From Solirubrobacterales bacterium (GTDB lineage Bacteria > Actinomycetota > Thermoleophilia > Solirubrobacterales > Solirubrobacteraceae): a stretch of DNA of 34,031 bases. This document shows, piece after piece, positions 1 through 8,509 of this stretch (position 1 is its first letter; each line of letters starts with the position of its first letter). The notes under the pieces were generated by a model, which searched no databases, had not been told where the DNA came from, and worked only from the letters and a program-made list of their open reading frames with translations. The position numbers and the translations under genes are program-made. The DNA lies in the NCBI GenBank assembly GCA_019240655.1, contig JAFAXX010000028.1:1-34031 (forward strand), given 5' to 3'.

Positions 1-2
1 GC

Positions 3-152
3 TCAGTGCTCCGCGCGATCGCGTCGGCGATCGCCGACGGCCGGCTCAGCCGCCGATCCGCCGAGCAGGCCGCCGCGCGCGTGCTGGCGCTTCGCTCGGG
101 CCTCAGCTCGGGGCTCGCTCGCGGTGGGAGAGAATCTGCTCTCGCTCGCTGA
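3..152 (+). CDS. C-terminal end of a probable glycoside hydrolase family 3 (NagZ-like) protein, partial
   Basis: An open frame enters from the left edge and stops at TGA 150-152, giving about 49 residues. It is an amphipathic helix with the pattern LRAIASAIADGRLS followed by AAARVLALRSGL. This resembles the last helix of GH3 beta-N-acetylhexosaminidases, where a short run ending in RVLALK closes the barrel domain. The 3' end overlaps the convergent thioesterase gene by about 50 bp. No catalytic residue is in view, so the assignment rests only on this tail; it could be another helical protein. Confidence 0.45.
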   Translation, partial: SVLRAIASAIADGRLSRRSAEQAAARVLALRSGLSSGLARGGRESALAR

Positions 153-618
153 GCCGGTTGCTGCGGCGCAGCTCCGCTTCGCGCATCCGGCGCTGATCCT
201 CCGGGGTGGAGGCGATCAGCGGCGGCACCGGTGTCGGGCGGCCGTCGTCGTCAAGCGCGACCATCGTCAGGTAGGCGGTGTTGGTGTGGCGGATCGCGCC
301 GGTTCGCGGGTTCTCGGCCTCGACGCGCACGCCGACCTCCATCGACGTTCGCCATGCCGCGTTGACCGCTGCGCTCAGGGTGACGAGGTCGCCGAGCCGG
401 ATCGGGTACAGGAACGCCATCCGGTCCATGGCCGCGGTCACGACCCGGTGACGCGAGTGCTTGATCGCCGCCAGCGCGGCCACCTCGTCACACAGCTTCA
501 TCACCGTGCCGCCATGGACGTTCCCGGCCGTGTTGGCGTCGAGCACTCCCATCCAGCGCACGAGCTGAGAGCGCGAGTGCAGCGCGGGTTTCCCGTCCGC
601 GGCCATCGAATCGATCAT
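103..618 (-). CDS. Acyl-CoA thioesterase, hotdog fold (YciA/BFIT type)
   Basis: The 171-residue product should hydrolyse acyl-CoA thioesters in the cytosol. It carries the hotdog signature NTAGNVHGGTVMKLCDE near residues 29-45, with the Asp/Glu at the end of the central helix expected to activate water. Further family features are the RVVTAAMDRMAFLYPIRLGD stretch and the conserved TAYLTMVALDDDGRP strand near residue 115. Length fits a single-domain hexameric thioesterase, with a charged C-terminal tail of about 35 residues. The start at 618 is followed by another in-frame ATG at 606 that is equally possible. The gene converges on the partial GH3-like ORF. Substrate chain length cannot be read from the sequence. 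Confidence 0.85.
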   Translation of the reverse strand: MIDSMAADGKPALHSRSQLVRWMGVLDANTAGNVHGGTVMKLCDEVAALAAIKHSRHRVVTAAMDRMAFLYPIRLGDLVTLSAAVNAAWRTSMEVGVRVEAENPRTGAIRHTNTAYLTMVALDDDGRPTPVPPLIASTPEDQRRMREAELRRSNRLSEREQILSHRERAPS

Positions 619-741
619 CGGTTCCCCGGCGCGAACGCCGTGGGCTGCTGATTCGTTGCTTGTGCGATGGTCACTGGCGCGGCGTCGGCGGCGAGATCGC
701 GGCGCGGTGACTTTCGCACACCCGCGCCGCTGCGTCCAATA

Positions 742-2919
742 TCAGCGCTCAAGACCTGTGACCGCCGCCAGCCCGTTCGCGGCGTCGACGATCTCGTCGA
801 GCTCCCTCACCAGCAGCGCGGCCTCGGAGTCCTTCGGACACGCGTGCTCGAAGGCGAGAAACTCCGCACGGAGGTCAGGCCAGTCGTCGGCCACCGGCGC
901 CTTCTCGGGGCGGCCAGCCAGGGTCACCTCGACGCTCGCGAGCAGTCGGTCGACGTCGGCGGCCAGGCGCGCCAGCGCGGGCAACGGCTCGCGCTCGCGA
1001 TCCTCTTCGGCCTCAAGCCTGAGAACATGGGTGGCCAGGCTCAGCCGCCGCATCACGCCGAGGACGGCCTGGCTGTGCATGGCGTCGATCCGGCGGGTCT
1101 CCGGCTCCGACAGGGAACGGGCGATGGTCTCCTCGGCGGTGGTCCGGGCCAGGCGCACGCGCCGGCCCAGCGGCCGCATCTGTTGCTCGCGGGCACGGCG
1201 GCCCTCGGTGGCCGCCCTGAGGGCCGCCCCGATGTACCCGCGCTCGGCCCCGACCAGGCTCGCCAGCGCCTGCCGCGCGGAGGTGCGCGACCACGTCGGC
1301 CAGACCGCGTAGGCGAGCAATCCGATGACGCTGCCCACGAGCGTGTCGAGCAGCCGTGTGCTTGCCGTGGCGAGGGTGTCGGGACTGATCGCGTTGAGCA
1401 GGAACACCACGAGTGCGGTGATGAATCCGAAGCCGACCGCGAAGCTGGCTGGGAACAGCGCATATCCCGCCCACGCGAGCGCGCCGACGAGCGCGACCGT
1501 GGCCGCGCCGGCCGGGTGCAGGACGACCGCGATCGCGCCGGCCAGGCCGACGCCCAGACACGTGCCGAGCGCACGCTCGGTGGCGCGGGTGAAGGTCGCC
1601 CCGAACTCGGGTCGCAGCACGGTTGCCGCGGCGACGACCATCCAGTACCCCCGCTGCAGCGGCAGCTGACGGGAGATCACCTCCGCCACCGGCACCACCA
1701 CGGCGAGCCGGAGCGCGTGGCGCCCGGCCGGCGACTGCAGCGTGGCGTTGGCGCGGATCTGGTCCAGGTCCGCCCGCAGCCCCGCCAGGGGCCGCCACGC
1801 ACGCCCGTAGGGCCGGCGGGCGCGCAGGCCTCTGGCCTGGCCGGCCGCCGGCGCCAGTGAGGCCACCGCGCGGAGCTGCCCCGCCAGCGAGGAGAGCCGG
1901 TGCGTGATCTGCACGCGCCGGGCCCGATCAGGACTGGCCATGAGCTCGCCGGTGTCCGCGGCGCTGCGCTGCGCCAGGGCCTCCGCCTCGGCGCTGAGCG
2001 CCGCGGCTCGGCGCCCGAGCTCCTCGGCCGCCGGCCGCTCGCCGGCCAGCGTCCGAGCCGCCTGCCCGAGGCCGGCCGCGGCCTGCGCGAGGGCGCGCTC
2101 GACGCTCTCCCGGTACTCCTGGTCGAGGTGCTCGCCGGCGGCCTCGTCGCGATCGAGCAGGAACCGCAGCGCGCTCAGCTGCACGCGCAGGCGATGGCCT
2201 TCGGTTACCAGGCTGCGGAGCGTAATCAGCGCCGGTTCGGCGAACAGGGTCGCCGAGGAGACGGCAGCCTCAGCCTCGTCGAGCGCGCCGGCCGCCGGCA
2301 AGGCCGATTCCTCGGGAGAGGCCACGGCGAGCGCGGCGAGGGCGCGGTAGGCGGCTGCCGTCGCCTCGCGCCGGGCGCGCAGGGGAGACGGCCAGCGGAC
2401 GATGCTGAGGAACAGCACCTGGGTGAGGCCACCGGCCAGCACGAGCGCCGCCAGCCCGAGCGCCTGTCCGCCCGGCTCGCTGAAGCGGCCGAATACCACT
2501 GCCGCGATGATCGACTGGGTCCCGATGACGGCGCCGCGCCGGCCGAGGGAGACCAGCAGGCCGGCCATCAGCGACCACAGGCACAGCGCCGCCAGGTAGA
2601 TCCAGGCGTCGGCCCCGGTGACGCACCCGACGAAGGTCGAGGTCGCCATCACGATCGCGTCGGTGGCCATCAGGGCCAGCGGCGGGCGCCCGCCTCCGGT
2701 CCGCCATGCTGTGCCCACCAGCATCGCCCCGGCGGCCATCGTCGCCGCCGCCACGGGTTGGTGGAGCGCGAGGGCGCCGCCGAGGACGACGACCACCGGG
2801 ATCGCCGCGAGCAGCCCGGCCGAGAAGGAAACGAGTCGGCGGTCGAACTGCGCGGCCTCGCGTAACACCACGGGAACGGTGGCGTGCGGTCGATGCGCTG
2901 CGACGGTCCGGCGGTTCAT
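742..2919 (-). CDS. FUSC family inner-membrane protein (aromatic acid exporter-like)
   Basis: A 725-residue protein with two hydrophobic blocks of about six segments each, at residues ~15-170 and ~385-510, separated and followed by long Ala/Glu/Arg helical regions. This is the architecture of the fusaric acid resistance/YccS-AaeB family, proposed to export aromatic acids. The second block contains LPLQRGYWMVVAAATVLRPEFGATFTRATERALGT (split here as LPLQRGYWMVVAAATV and RPEFGATFTRATERALGT), the most conserved FUSC_2 region. I chose ATG 2919 because the membrane domain begins about 20 residues later. The frame stays open upstream to 3588, but that part opposes other genes and is Ser/Arg-rich nonsense. 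No membrane-fusion partner gene lies nearby, so the transported substrate is unknown. Confidence 0.8.
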   Translation of the reverse strand: MNRRTVAAHRPHATVPVVLREAAQFDRRLVSFSAGLLAAIPVVVVLGGALALHQPVAAATMAAGAMLVGTAWRTGGGRPPLALMATDAIVMATSTFVGCVTGADAWIYLAALCLWSLMAGLLVSLGRRGAVIGTQSIIAAVVFGRFSEPGGQALGLAALVLAGGLTQVLFLSIVRWPSPLRARREATAAAYRALAALAVASPEESALPAAGALDEAEAAVSSATLFAEPALITLRSLVTEGHRLRVQLSALRFLLDRDEAAGEHLDQEYRESVERALAQAAAGLGQAARTLAGERPAAEELGRRAAALSAEAEALAQRSAADTGELMASPDRARRVQITHRLSSLAGQLRAVASLAPAAGQARGLRARRPYGRAWRPLAGLRADLDQIRANATLQSPAGRHALRLAVVVPVAEVISRQLPLQRGYWMVVAAATVLRPEFGATFTRATERALGTCLGVGLAGAIAVVLHPAGAATVALVGALAWAGYALFPASFAVGFGFITALVVFLLNAISPDTLATASTRLLDTLVGSVIGLLAYAVWPTWSRTSARQALASLVGAERGYIGAALRAATEGRRAREQQMRPLGRRVRLARTTAEETIARSLSEPETRRIDAMHSQAVLGVMRRLSLATHVLRLEAEEDREREPLPALARLAADVDRLLASVEVTLAGRPEKAPVADDWPDLRAEFLAFEHACPKDSEAALLVRELDEIVDAANGLAAVTGLER

Positions 2920-2988
2920 GGTCAGCCTCACCCGGAGTTTTACGGTGCCGCGTGGCGCGGGGTCGGGTGCCAGCGAGGCCGGTACGGT

Positions 2989-3511
2989 GTGTCGGACGTG
3001 GCCGAAGCCCAGCCAGACGATGCGCTCGAGCTGCTCTTCGAGCGCCCGTTTGCCGGCGATCCTTCGGGTCGCTCTTGGCTGACCAAGCTGCTGGCGGCGG
3101 CTCCGTATGGCCAGGCCCGGCTCGGATCGGTGCTTCGCCACCCCGTCGCTCGCCACCGAGCAGTGGTGGCGCGTCGAGGGTGTCTCGAGGCTCGACTGCG
3201 TGCCCATCACCGACCGGCTGGTGGTGACGGTGCAAGCGGGCGCCCGGGCGCTGGCTCCGGTGAGCGATTGGTACCCCCAGCGCTCCCAGCTCGTGCGCAC
3301 GCTCGAAGCGGCCAGAACGCTGGCCGACGGCAAGCGATGGGCGGCTCTCTTGATTAGCGATGCTCCGCCGGCCGACGGCGCTGAGGAGGCGGTGGCGCGG
3401 GCGCTGCCCGCGGCGGCGCCGCAACTCGATGCCGTCGGTCGGGAGGAGCTGCAGCGCGCCTTTCTCGGCAACCTGACCTGGGTCGCGGCCGCCGAAGCGG
3501 TCGCGCGGTAG
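2989..3511 (+). pseudogene. Conserved hypothetical protein split by an apparent 1-nt frameshift
   Basis: From GTG 2989 one frame reads VSDVAEAQPDDALELLFERP and on to GQARLGSV at 3132, then degenerates into Arg/Pro/Gly-rich sequence. From 3134 the next frame reads FATPSLATEQWWRVEGVSRL, continuing protein-like through DWYPQRSQLVRTLEAARTLA to TAG 3509-3511. Ignoring one base near c3133 joins the two into a 173-residue product without a break in character. An internal ATG at 3107 would make only the last 134 residues and has no ribosome site. I do not recognise a named domain. The stop lies 6 nt before the start of the LigD-like gene, so they are probably co-transcribed. The shift may be a real mutation or a read error. 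Confidence 0.6.
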
Positions 3512-3517
3512 CCGACC

Positions 3518-4276
3518 GTGTCCCCGGCCGAGGCGATCCGTGCCGTCGTCGGGGGCGAGCGGCCGGACCGCGGGTTCTGCGCCGCCACGGCGACCCGGGC
3601 CGGCGAGCTCGGCCTGACCGGATGGGTCCGCCGCCGGGAGGACGGCTCCGTGCTGATTCACGCCGAAGGCAACCGCGCGGCCATCGGGCAGCTCGTGGGA
3701 TTCCTCCGCGGTGGCCCGACGGCGGTGCGCACCACGGAGGAGGTAACCGTCGAGGCCGCCGCGGTGGAGGGCCACGAGCAGTTCGCCATCCGAGGAGTCA
3801 GCGCCGGCGTGTTCGTCGTCCAGGAGCACGCCGCCACCGCGCACCACTTCGACGTGCGCCTCGAGGTGGATGGGGTGATGCGCTCGTGGGCGGTCCCCAG
3901 AGGCCCGTCACTGGATCCCGCGGTCAAGCGCCTCGCCGTCGAGGTGCCGGATCACGACATCGGCCACAACGAGTTCGAGGGCGGCCTCGGGTCCGGGGGC
4001 GTGATCGTGTGGGATCGGGGCACGTACGAGCAGGGCGGCCGCGTGGCCTGGCCCGAGGCGCTGCTGCGCGGGCACGCGGTATTCGTCCTGCACGGCGAAA
4101 AGCTCGCGGGCGGCTTCGCGCTTCAGCGCACCCGCGGCGGCGCGAAGCCGCAGTGGTTGCTGATCAAGCGCCGGGACGAACACGCCCGGCCCGGCTCGGA
4201 CGTCGTGGCCGAGCTCCCGCGCTCGGTGCTGAGCGGCCGCACGCTGGCGGAGGTCGTCTCCGTGGCGTCGCGGTAG
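3518..4276 (+). CDS. Degenerate acylphosphatase domain fused to a LigD 3'-phosphoesterase domain
   Basis: A 252-residue protein starting at GTG 3518. Residues ~5-93 read as an acylphosphatase fold: ATRAGELGLTGWVRRREDGS, then AEG, then FLRGGPTAV. The two catalytic residues of that family are absent: the Arg of GVGFR is Cys21 and the Asn of GWVRN is Arg39. Residues ~97-235 are the phosphoesterase module found in DNA ligase D, which trims 3'-phosphate and 3'-ribonucleoside ends in DNA repair. Spacing matches the known Mn-binding and catalytic set: His104, His110, Asp112, Arg114 and His146, but the family Tyr is His150. The usual IPxGxYG loop is shortened to GGLGSGG. No ligase or polymerase domain is present or adjacent. 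The fusion and the altered residues leave its activity open. Confidence 0.8.
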   Translation: MSPAEAIRAVVGGERPDRGFCAATATRAGELGLTGWVRRREDGSVLIHAEGNRAAIGQLVGFLRGGPTAVRTTEEVTVEAAAVEGHEQFAIRGVSAGVFVVQEHAATAHHFDVRLEVDGVMRSWAVPRGPSLDPAVKRLAVEVPDHDIGHNEFEGGLGSGGVIVWDRGTYEQGGRVAWPEALLRGHAVFVLHGEKLAGGFALQRTRGGAKPQWLLIKRRDEHARPGSDVVAELPRSVLSGRTLAEVVSVASR

Positions 4277-4342
4277 CCGCTGCTCGGCCTCGGTCACTAC
4301 AGGCTGACGTTACGAATCCGGAAACCGGGTAGACAGACCGCT

Positions 4343-5236
4343 GTGAACCCTGCCGCCGCGCCGGATCGCCAGATGACCCCGCTCGAGCCGCTCGTGCGGC
4401 GGATCGAGTCCACCCAGGCGCTCGACGGCCCCGCCAAGGCGCTCGGCCGGCGGATCCGCAACGCGATCAGCGCCGGCCCGTTCAAGGATGCCCTCAGCGG
4501 CACGTGGCTCGGTCACGCCGTGCATCCGATGCTCACCGACGTGGTGATCGGGTCCTTCACCAGCGCGTCGCTGCTCGACCTCCTGGCCGGCGGAGCCGGC
4601 GCCGCGGCGAGCGAGCGGCTGATCATGGTCGGGCTCGCCGCCTACCCGCCGACCGCGCTGACCGGGCTCAACGACTGGGCCGACACGGAGGTCGCCGACG
4701 ACCGGGTGCGGCGCGCCGGGCTCGTCCACGCCAGCGGCAACGCCGTGGCGGCGTTGCTCTACGCCGCTTCGCTGGCCGCGCGGCGGGGTGGCGCCCGCGG
4801 CCGGGGCGCTTTGCTCGGGCTGGCCGGCGCAACCGTGCTGATGGGCGGCGGCTACCTCGGCGGGCACCTGTCGCTGCGGCGCGGAGTCGGACCTGACCAG
4901 ACGGTGTTCGATCCCGGTTCGACCGACTGGGCCCCCGCCGCCGACGCCGCACAGCTCCAGAGCGGCAAGCCGACCCGGGTGGTGGTCGGCGACACTCCGG
5001 TGCTCCTGCTCAGGGACGCGGATCTGATCTTCGCCATCCACGATCGCTGCTCGCACCGCGGTTGCTCGCTCAGCGAAGGCCAGGTCGACGGCGAGGAGAT
5101 CGTGTGCCCCTGTCACGGCTCGCGGTTCGATCGCCGCGACGGCTCAGTCAGGCACGGGCCGGCGACCGGGCCGCAGCCGGCGTTCCAAGTTCGCGACCGC
5201 GAAGGCATCGTCGAAATCCGCCGGCTCGCGGACTAG
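4343..5236 (+). CDS. DUF2231 membrane domain fused to a Rieske [2Fe-2S] domain
   Basis: The 297-residue product has an N-terminal soluble part, then a DUF2231-type membrane domain (residues ~57-175) that begins GTWLGHAVHPMLTDVVIGS and includes four hydrophobic segments. The C-terminal Rieske domain holds the cluster ligands Cys236, His238, Cys255 and His258, with Cys241 and Cys257 placed for the usual disulfide (CSHRGC and CPCHGS). It should be a membrane-anchored one-electron carrier. Start is GTG 4343. No oxygenase or bc1 subunit is adjacent, so the redox partners are unknown. Genes of this architecture occur in actinobacteria; the direction of electron flow is not shown by the sequence. 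Confidence 0.85.
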   Translation: MNPAAAPDRQMTPLEPLVRRIESTQALDGPAKALGRRIRNAISAGPFKDALSGTWLGHAVHPMLTDVVIGSFTSASLLDLLAGGAGAAASERLIMVGLAAYPPTALTGLNDWADTEVADDRVRRAGLVHASGNAVAALLYAASLAARRGGARGRGALLGLAGATVLMGGGYLGGHLSLRRGVGPDQTVFDPGSTDWAPAADAAQLQSGKPTRVVVGDTPVLLLRDADLIFAIHDRCSHRGCSLSEGQVDGEEIVCPCHGSRFDRRDGSVRHGPATGPQPAFQVRDREGIVEIRRLAD

Positions 5237-5260
5237 CCTGCTCGCTCACTGCTCCGTACC

Positions 5261-5316
5261 GGGCCGGCCGGCCTCTCCAGGCCAGGGCCGCCGGCCGCCG
5301 GCGGGCGCGCCGGCCC
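5261..5316. terminator. Candidate bidirectional terminator between convergent genes
   Basis: Arms GGGCCGGC (5261-5268) and GCCGGCCC (5309-5316) are perfect inverted repeats and enclose a smaller perfect hairpin, GGCCT-CTCC-AGGCC at 5270-5283. The site lies between the convergent Rieske and F420-type genes. There is no T-tract on either side, so factor-independent termination is uncertain. Confidence 0.3.
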
Positions 5317-5405
5317 GCAGCACAACCCGAGAGACCGGAGCGAGACGAACCCACAATGCCCGGAGTAGCCGGCCCCACGGACGCCGAGCGCAGCGAGGCC
5401 CCTCA

Positions 5406-5825
5406 TCAGCCCCGTCGAGGCGTGAGGACCACCGCCGGGATGGTCCGCCCGGTCTTCTCCTGGTATTCGCGGAACTGCGGCGAGCGCTCGACCTGCGCGG
5501 CGAATAGACGGTCACGCTCCGCGCCGGCGGCCTCCTCCGCCACCGCGTCGAGGGTCTCGGTCCCGACCTCGATCTTCACCTCGGGATGCGCCTTGATGTT
5601 GTGGTACCAGTCCGGATTGGTCGGCGCGCCGGCCTTGGAGGCGAAGATCACGTAGCGCTCGCCGTCGCGCAGGTAGACCAGCGGGTTGACGCGCTGGCGG
5701 CCGGACCTCGCGCCGGTGTGGTGGAGCAGCAGCAGCGTCGCGCCGTCGAACGGTCCGCCGACGCGGCCGCCGTTGGCGCGGAACTCCTCGATGATGCGGG
5801 CGTTGAGATCTGCGGGCGAAGACAT
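5406..5825 (-). CDS. Deazaflavin (F420)-dependent nitroreductase/quinone reductase family protein
   Basis: A 139-residue protein of the split beta-barrel fold typical of Ddn-like F420H2-dependent reductases. Family marks are LLLLHHTGARSGRQRVNPLV near residue 31-50, YVIFASKAGAPTNPDWYHNI near 58-77, and the HPEVKIEVG strand. It starts 1 nt after the stop of the pgi gene (ATG 5825), so the two form an operon. In mycobacteria F420 is reduced with glucose-6-phosphate by Fgd; a shared operon with phosphoglucose isomerase therefore makes metabolic sense, although no fgd gene is in this window. Which substrate is reduced (quinone, unsaturated lactone, nitro compound) cannot be told. Confidence 0.85.
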   Translation of the reverse strand: MSSPADLNARIIEEFRANGGRVGGPFDGATLLLLHHTGARSGRQRVNPLVYLRDGERYVIFASKAGAPTNPDWYHNIKAHPEVKIEVGTETLDAVAEEAAGAERDRLFAAQVERSPQFREYQEKTGRTIPAVVLTPRRG

Positions 5826-5826
5826 C

Positions 5827-7476
5827 TCAGCCTCGCTTCATCGTGCGATAGCGGCGGATGAGCGCGTTAGTGGAGCTGTCGTGGCTGAGCTCGGGTTCGG
5901 ACTCGCTCTCGAGTTCGGGGATGATCCGTTGGGCCAGGGCCTTGCCGAGCTCGACCCCCCATTGGTCGAAGGAGTCGATGTTCCAGATCACGCCCTGGGT
6001 GAACACGCTGTGTTCGTAGAGGGCGATGAGTGCTCCGAGCGACCGCGGAGTGAGCTGCCCGGCCAGGATCACGTTCGTGGGCCGGTTGCCCTCCATCACG
6101 CGGTGGGGGACGATCGCCTCGTCGGTTCCCTCCTCGCGGACCTCGGCCTCCGTGCGTCCGAACGCCAGCGCCTCGGCCTGGGCGAAGACGTTGGACATCA
6201 GCAGGTCGTGGTGATCACGCAGCGGGTTGAGGGTCTTGGCGAATCCGATCAGGTCGACGGGAATCAGTCGCGTGCCCTGATGGATCAACTGGTAGAAGCT
6301 GTGCTGGCCGTTGGTGCCGGGCTCGCCCCAGTAGATCGCGCCGGTGTCGTAGTCCACCGGCCGGCCGTCGAGCGTGACATGCTTGCCGTTGGACTCCATG
6401 GTCAGCTGCTGCAGGTAGGCCGGGAAGCGCTTCAGGTACTGCTCGTAGGGCATGACGCCAACGGTCTGAGCGCCGAAGAAGTCGCTATACCACACGGCGA
6501 GGAGCCCCATCAGCACCGGAAGGTTGCGCTCGGGTGGCGCGCCGCGGAAGTGCTCGTCCATGTCGTGAAAGCCGGCCAGCAGCTCGCGGAAGCGCTCCGG
6601 ACCGATGGCCAGCATCGTCGAGAGCCCGATCGCGGAGTCCATCGAGTAGCGCCCGCCGACCCACTCCCAGAAGCCGAACATGTTCTCGGTGTCGATGCCG
6701 AACTCGGTCACCTTCTCGGCATTGGTTGACACGGCGACGAAGTGCTTGGCGACCGCCGCCTCGTCGCCCAGCGCGGCCAGCGCCCAGTCGCGCGCCGACC
6801 GCGCGTTGGTCATCGTCTCGAGCGTGGTGAACGTCTTCGAGGACACGATGAACAGCGTCTGCTCCGGGTCGAGATCGCGCGTGGCCTCGACGAAGTCGGT
6901 GGAGTCGACGTTGGAGAGGAAGCGGAACGTCATCTCTCGATTGCTGTAATGCCGCAGCGCCTCGTAGGCCATCACGGGGCCGAGGTCGGAGCCGCCGATG
7001 CCGATGTTGACCACGCTGCGGATCGGCTTTCCGGTGTGGCCGGTCCACGCGCCCGAGCGCACGCGCTCGGAAAACTCTGCCATCCGCTCGAGCACCTCGT
7101 GCACCTCCGCGACCACGTCGACCCCGTCGACGATCAGCGACTCCGACTTGGGCATCCGCAACGCGATGTGGAGAACCGAGCGGTTCTCGGAGACGTTTAT
7201 CCGCTCGCCGCGGAACATCGCCGCCGTCCGGTCGGCCAGCCCCGATTCGTCGGCCAACTGCCGCAGCAGCTTCACGGTCTCATCGGTGATGCGGTTCTTG
7301 GAATAGTCGAGAAACAGACCGGCGCCTTCGGCCACGAGCCGCTCGCCGCGCGCGTGATCCTCGGCGAACAGCTCGCGCAGGTGGCGGGTGCGGATCTCCT
7401 CGTAGTGCTTGGAAAGGGCTTTCCAGGCGGGTCGCTCGCGGAGCATCGGGATGCTCGTCGTCGCGCTCGTGCTCAT
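5827..7476 (-). CDS. pgi: Glucose-6-phosphate isomerase
   Basis: A 549-residue enzyme interconverting glucose-6-phosphate and fructose-6-phosphate in glycolysis and gluconeogenesis. Diagnostic segments are [20 protein letters not shown], the phosphate-binding [29 protein letters not shown], and the signature [17 protein letters not shown]-terminal [17 protein letters not shown] carries the late catalytic lysine. Length matches the long bacterial/eukaryotic type. ATG 7476 begins [11 protein letters not shown]; the frame is open upstream to 7905 but opposes the hydrolase gene, so that extension is rejected. It is the first gene of a two-gene operon with the F420-type reductase. Confidence 0.97.
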   Translation of the reverse strand: MSTSATTSIPMLRERPAWKALSKHYEEIRTRHLRELFAEDHARGERLVAEGAGLFLDYSKNRITDETVKLLRQLADESGLADRTAAMFRGERINVSENRSVLHIALRMPKSESLIVDGVDVVAEVHEVLERMAEFSERVRSGAWTGHTGKPIRSVVNIGIGGSDLGPVMAYEALRHYSNREMTFRFLSNVDSTDFVEATRDLDPEQTLFIVSSKTFTTLETMTNARSARDWALAALGDEAAVAKHFVAVSTNAEKVTEFGIDTENMFGFWEWVGGRYSMDSAIGLSTMLAIGPERFRELLAGFHDMDEHFRGAPPERNLPVLMGLLAVWYSDFFGAQTVGVMPYEQYLKRFPAYLQQLTMESNGKHVTLDGRPVDYDTGAIYWGEPGTNGQHSFYQLIHQGTRLIPVDLIGFAKTLNPLRDHHDLLMSNVFAQAEALAFGRTEAEVREEGTDEAIVPHRVMEGNRPTNVILAGQLTPRSLGALIALYEHSVFTQGVIWNIDSFDQWGVELGKALAQRIIPELESESEPELSHDSSTNALIRRYRTMKRG

Positions 7477-7592
7477 CGGGCCTCCAGGACTCGGTGCAGT
7501 GTGCTCGCGTACAGCATGCCGCAGCGCTCGTGCTGTTACCCGTTGGGCGGCAGAAGCGCTGCTTGTCCGAGACGCTAGCGTCCCGTGTCGCG

Positions 7593-8456
7593 ATGCTGCG
7601 TTCCTCGCAGATCGACGGCTTCCGCCTCGCCTACGAGCGCGCCGGCTCGGGTCCGCCGGTCGTGCTGCTGCACGGCTGGCCGGGCGACCACCGCGACTAC
7701 CGCGAGATGGTGCCGCGGCTGAGTGGGGTCGCCGAGGCGGTGGTTCCGGACCTCCGCGGCTTCGGGGAGTCCGACCGGCACCCGGAGCCGCCCGCGGAGG
7801 CTTACTCGGCCGCGGCACAAGCCCGCAGCGTGCTCGCCCTGCTCGACGAGCTCGGCCTCGAAGACCCCGTGCTTGTCGGCTACGACATCGGCAGCCGGGT
7901 CGCACAGACCGTCGCGCGCACGGCAGCCCACCGGGTGAGGGCGCTGGTCATCTCACCACCGGTCCCGGGGGCGGGCGAGCGCGTGCTGAGCGCCGAGGCC
8001 CAGCGCGAGTTCTGGTATCAGACCTTTCATCGGCTCGAGCTCCCGGAGCGAATTCTGGACGGCCGGCCCGACGCGGTGCGCGCGTATCTCGAGCACTTCT
8101 GGTCGCACTGGTCGGGTCCGGGGTTCGCGGTCGACGAGGCTGAGCTCGACCGCCTGGCCGAGCGCTACGGCCGTCCCGGAGCGTTCATCGCGTCGATTGG
8201 CTGGTACCGCGCCCGCTCCGCCATGGTCGCCTCCAGCCTGGCCGAGAGCCCGCCGGCTCGGGAGGAGCGGATCGCGGTGCCGACCACTTTGCTCTGGCCC
8301 GAGCACGACCCCCTGTTCCCGCCGGAGTGGAGCGACCGGATAGATCACTACTTCGGCCGCGTGAAGCTCGAGCGCCTGCCCGGCTCGGGTCACTTCACTC
8401 CGCTCGAGGCGCCCGACCGCTTGGTGGCGGCCGTCGCGGCGGCGCTGACGCCCTGA
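7593..8456 (+). CDS. Alpha/beta hydrolase with Asp nucleophile (epoxide hydrolase / haloacetate dehalogenase type)
   Basis: A 287-residue alpha/beta hydrolase. The oxyanion motif is [13 protein letters not shown] near residue 26. The nucleophile elbow is [10 protein letters not shown], with Asp in place of Ser, and the late His is in [14 protein letters not shown] near the end. An Asp nucleophile with HGxP points to epoxide hydrolases and haloalkane/haloacetate dehalogenases, which attack carbon by forming an alkyl-enzyme ester. The acid appears in [12 protein letters not shown] chose ATG 7593; an in-frame upstream codon at 7494 would overlap the divergent pgi promoter. It stands alone between divergent pgi and a convergent reductase. 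Confidence 0.85.
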   Translation: MLRSSQIDGFRLAYERAGSGPPVVLLHGWPGDHRDYREMVPRLSGVAEAVVPDLRGFGESDRHPEPPAEAYSAAAQARSVLALLDELGLEDPVLVGYDIGSRVAQTVARTAAHRVRALVISPPVPGAGERVLSAEAQREFWYQTFHRLELPERILDGRPDAVRAYLEHFWSHWSGPGFAVDEAELDRLAERYGRPGAFIASIGWYRARSAMVASSLAESPPAREERIAVPTTLLWPEHDPLFPPEWSDRIDHYFGRVKLERLPGSGHFTPLEAPDRLVAAVAAALTP

Positions 8457-8509
8457 GAGCGGCCGCCGCTTGGGCACACCGGCGGCCGGCAGGCTACGGC
8501 GGCGGCGGT

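Noticed and set aside
2920..3588. N-terminal extension of the FUSC protein
   Set aside because: Ser/Arg/Ala-rich sequence opposite two plus-strand genes; the protein-like part starts at 2919.
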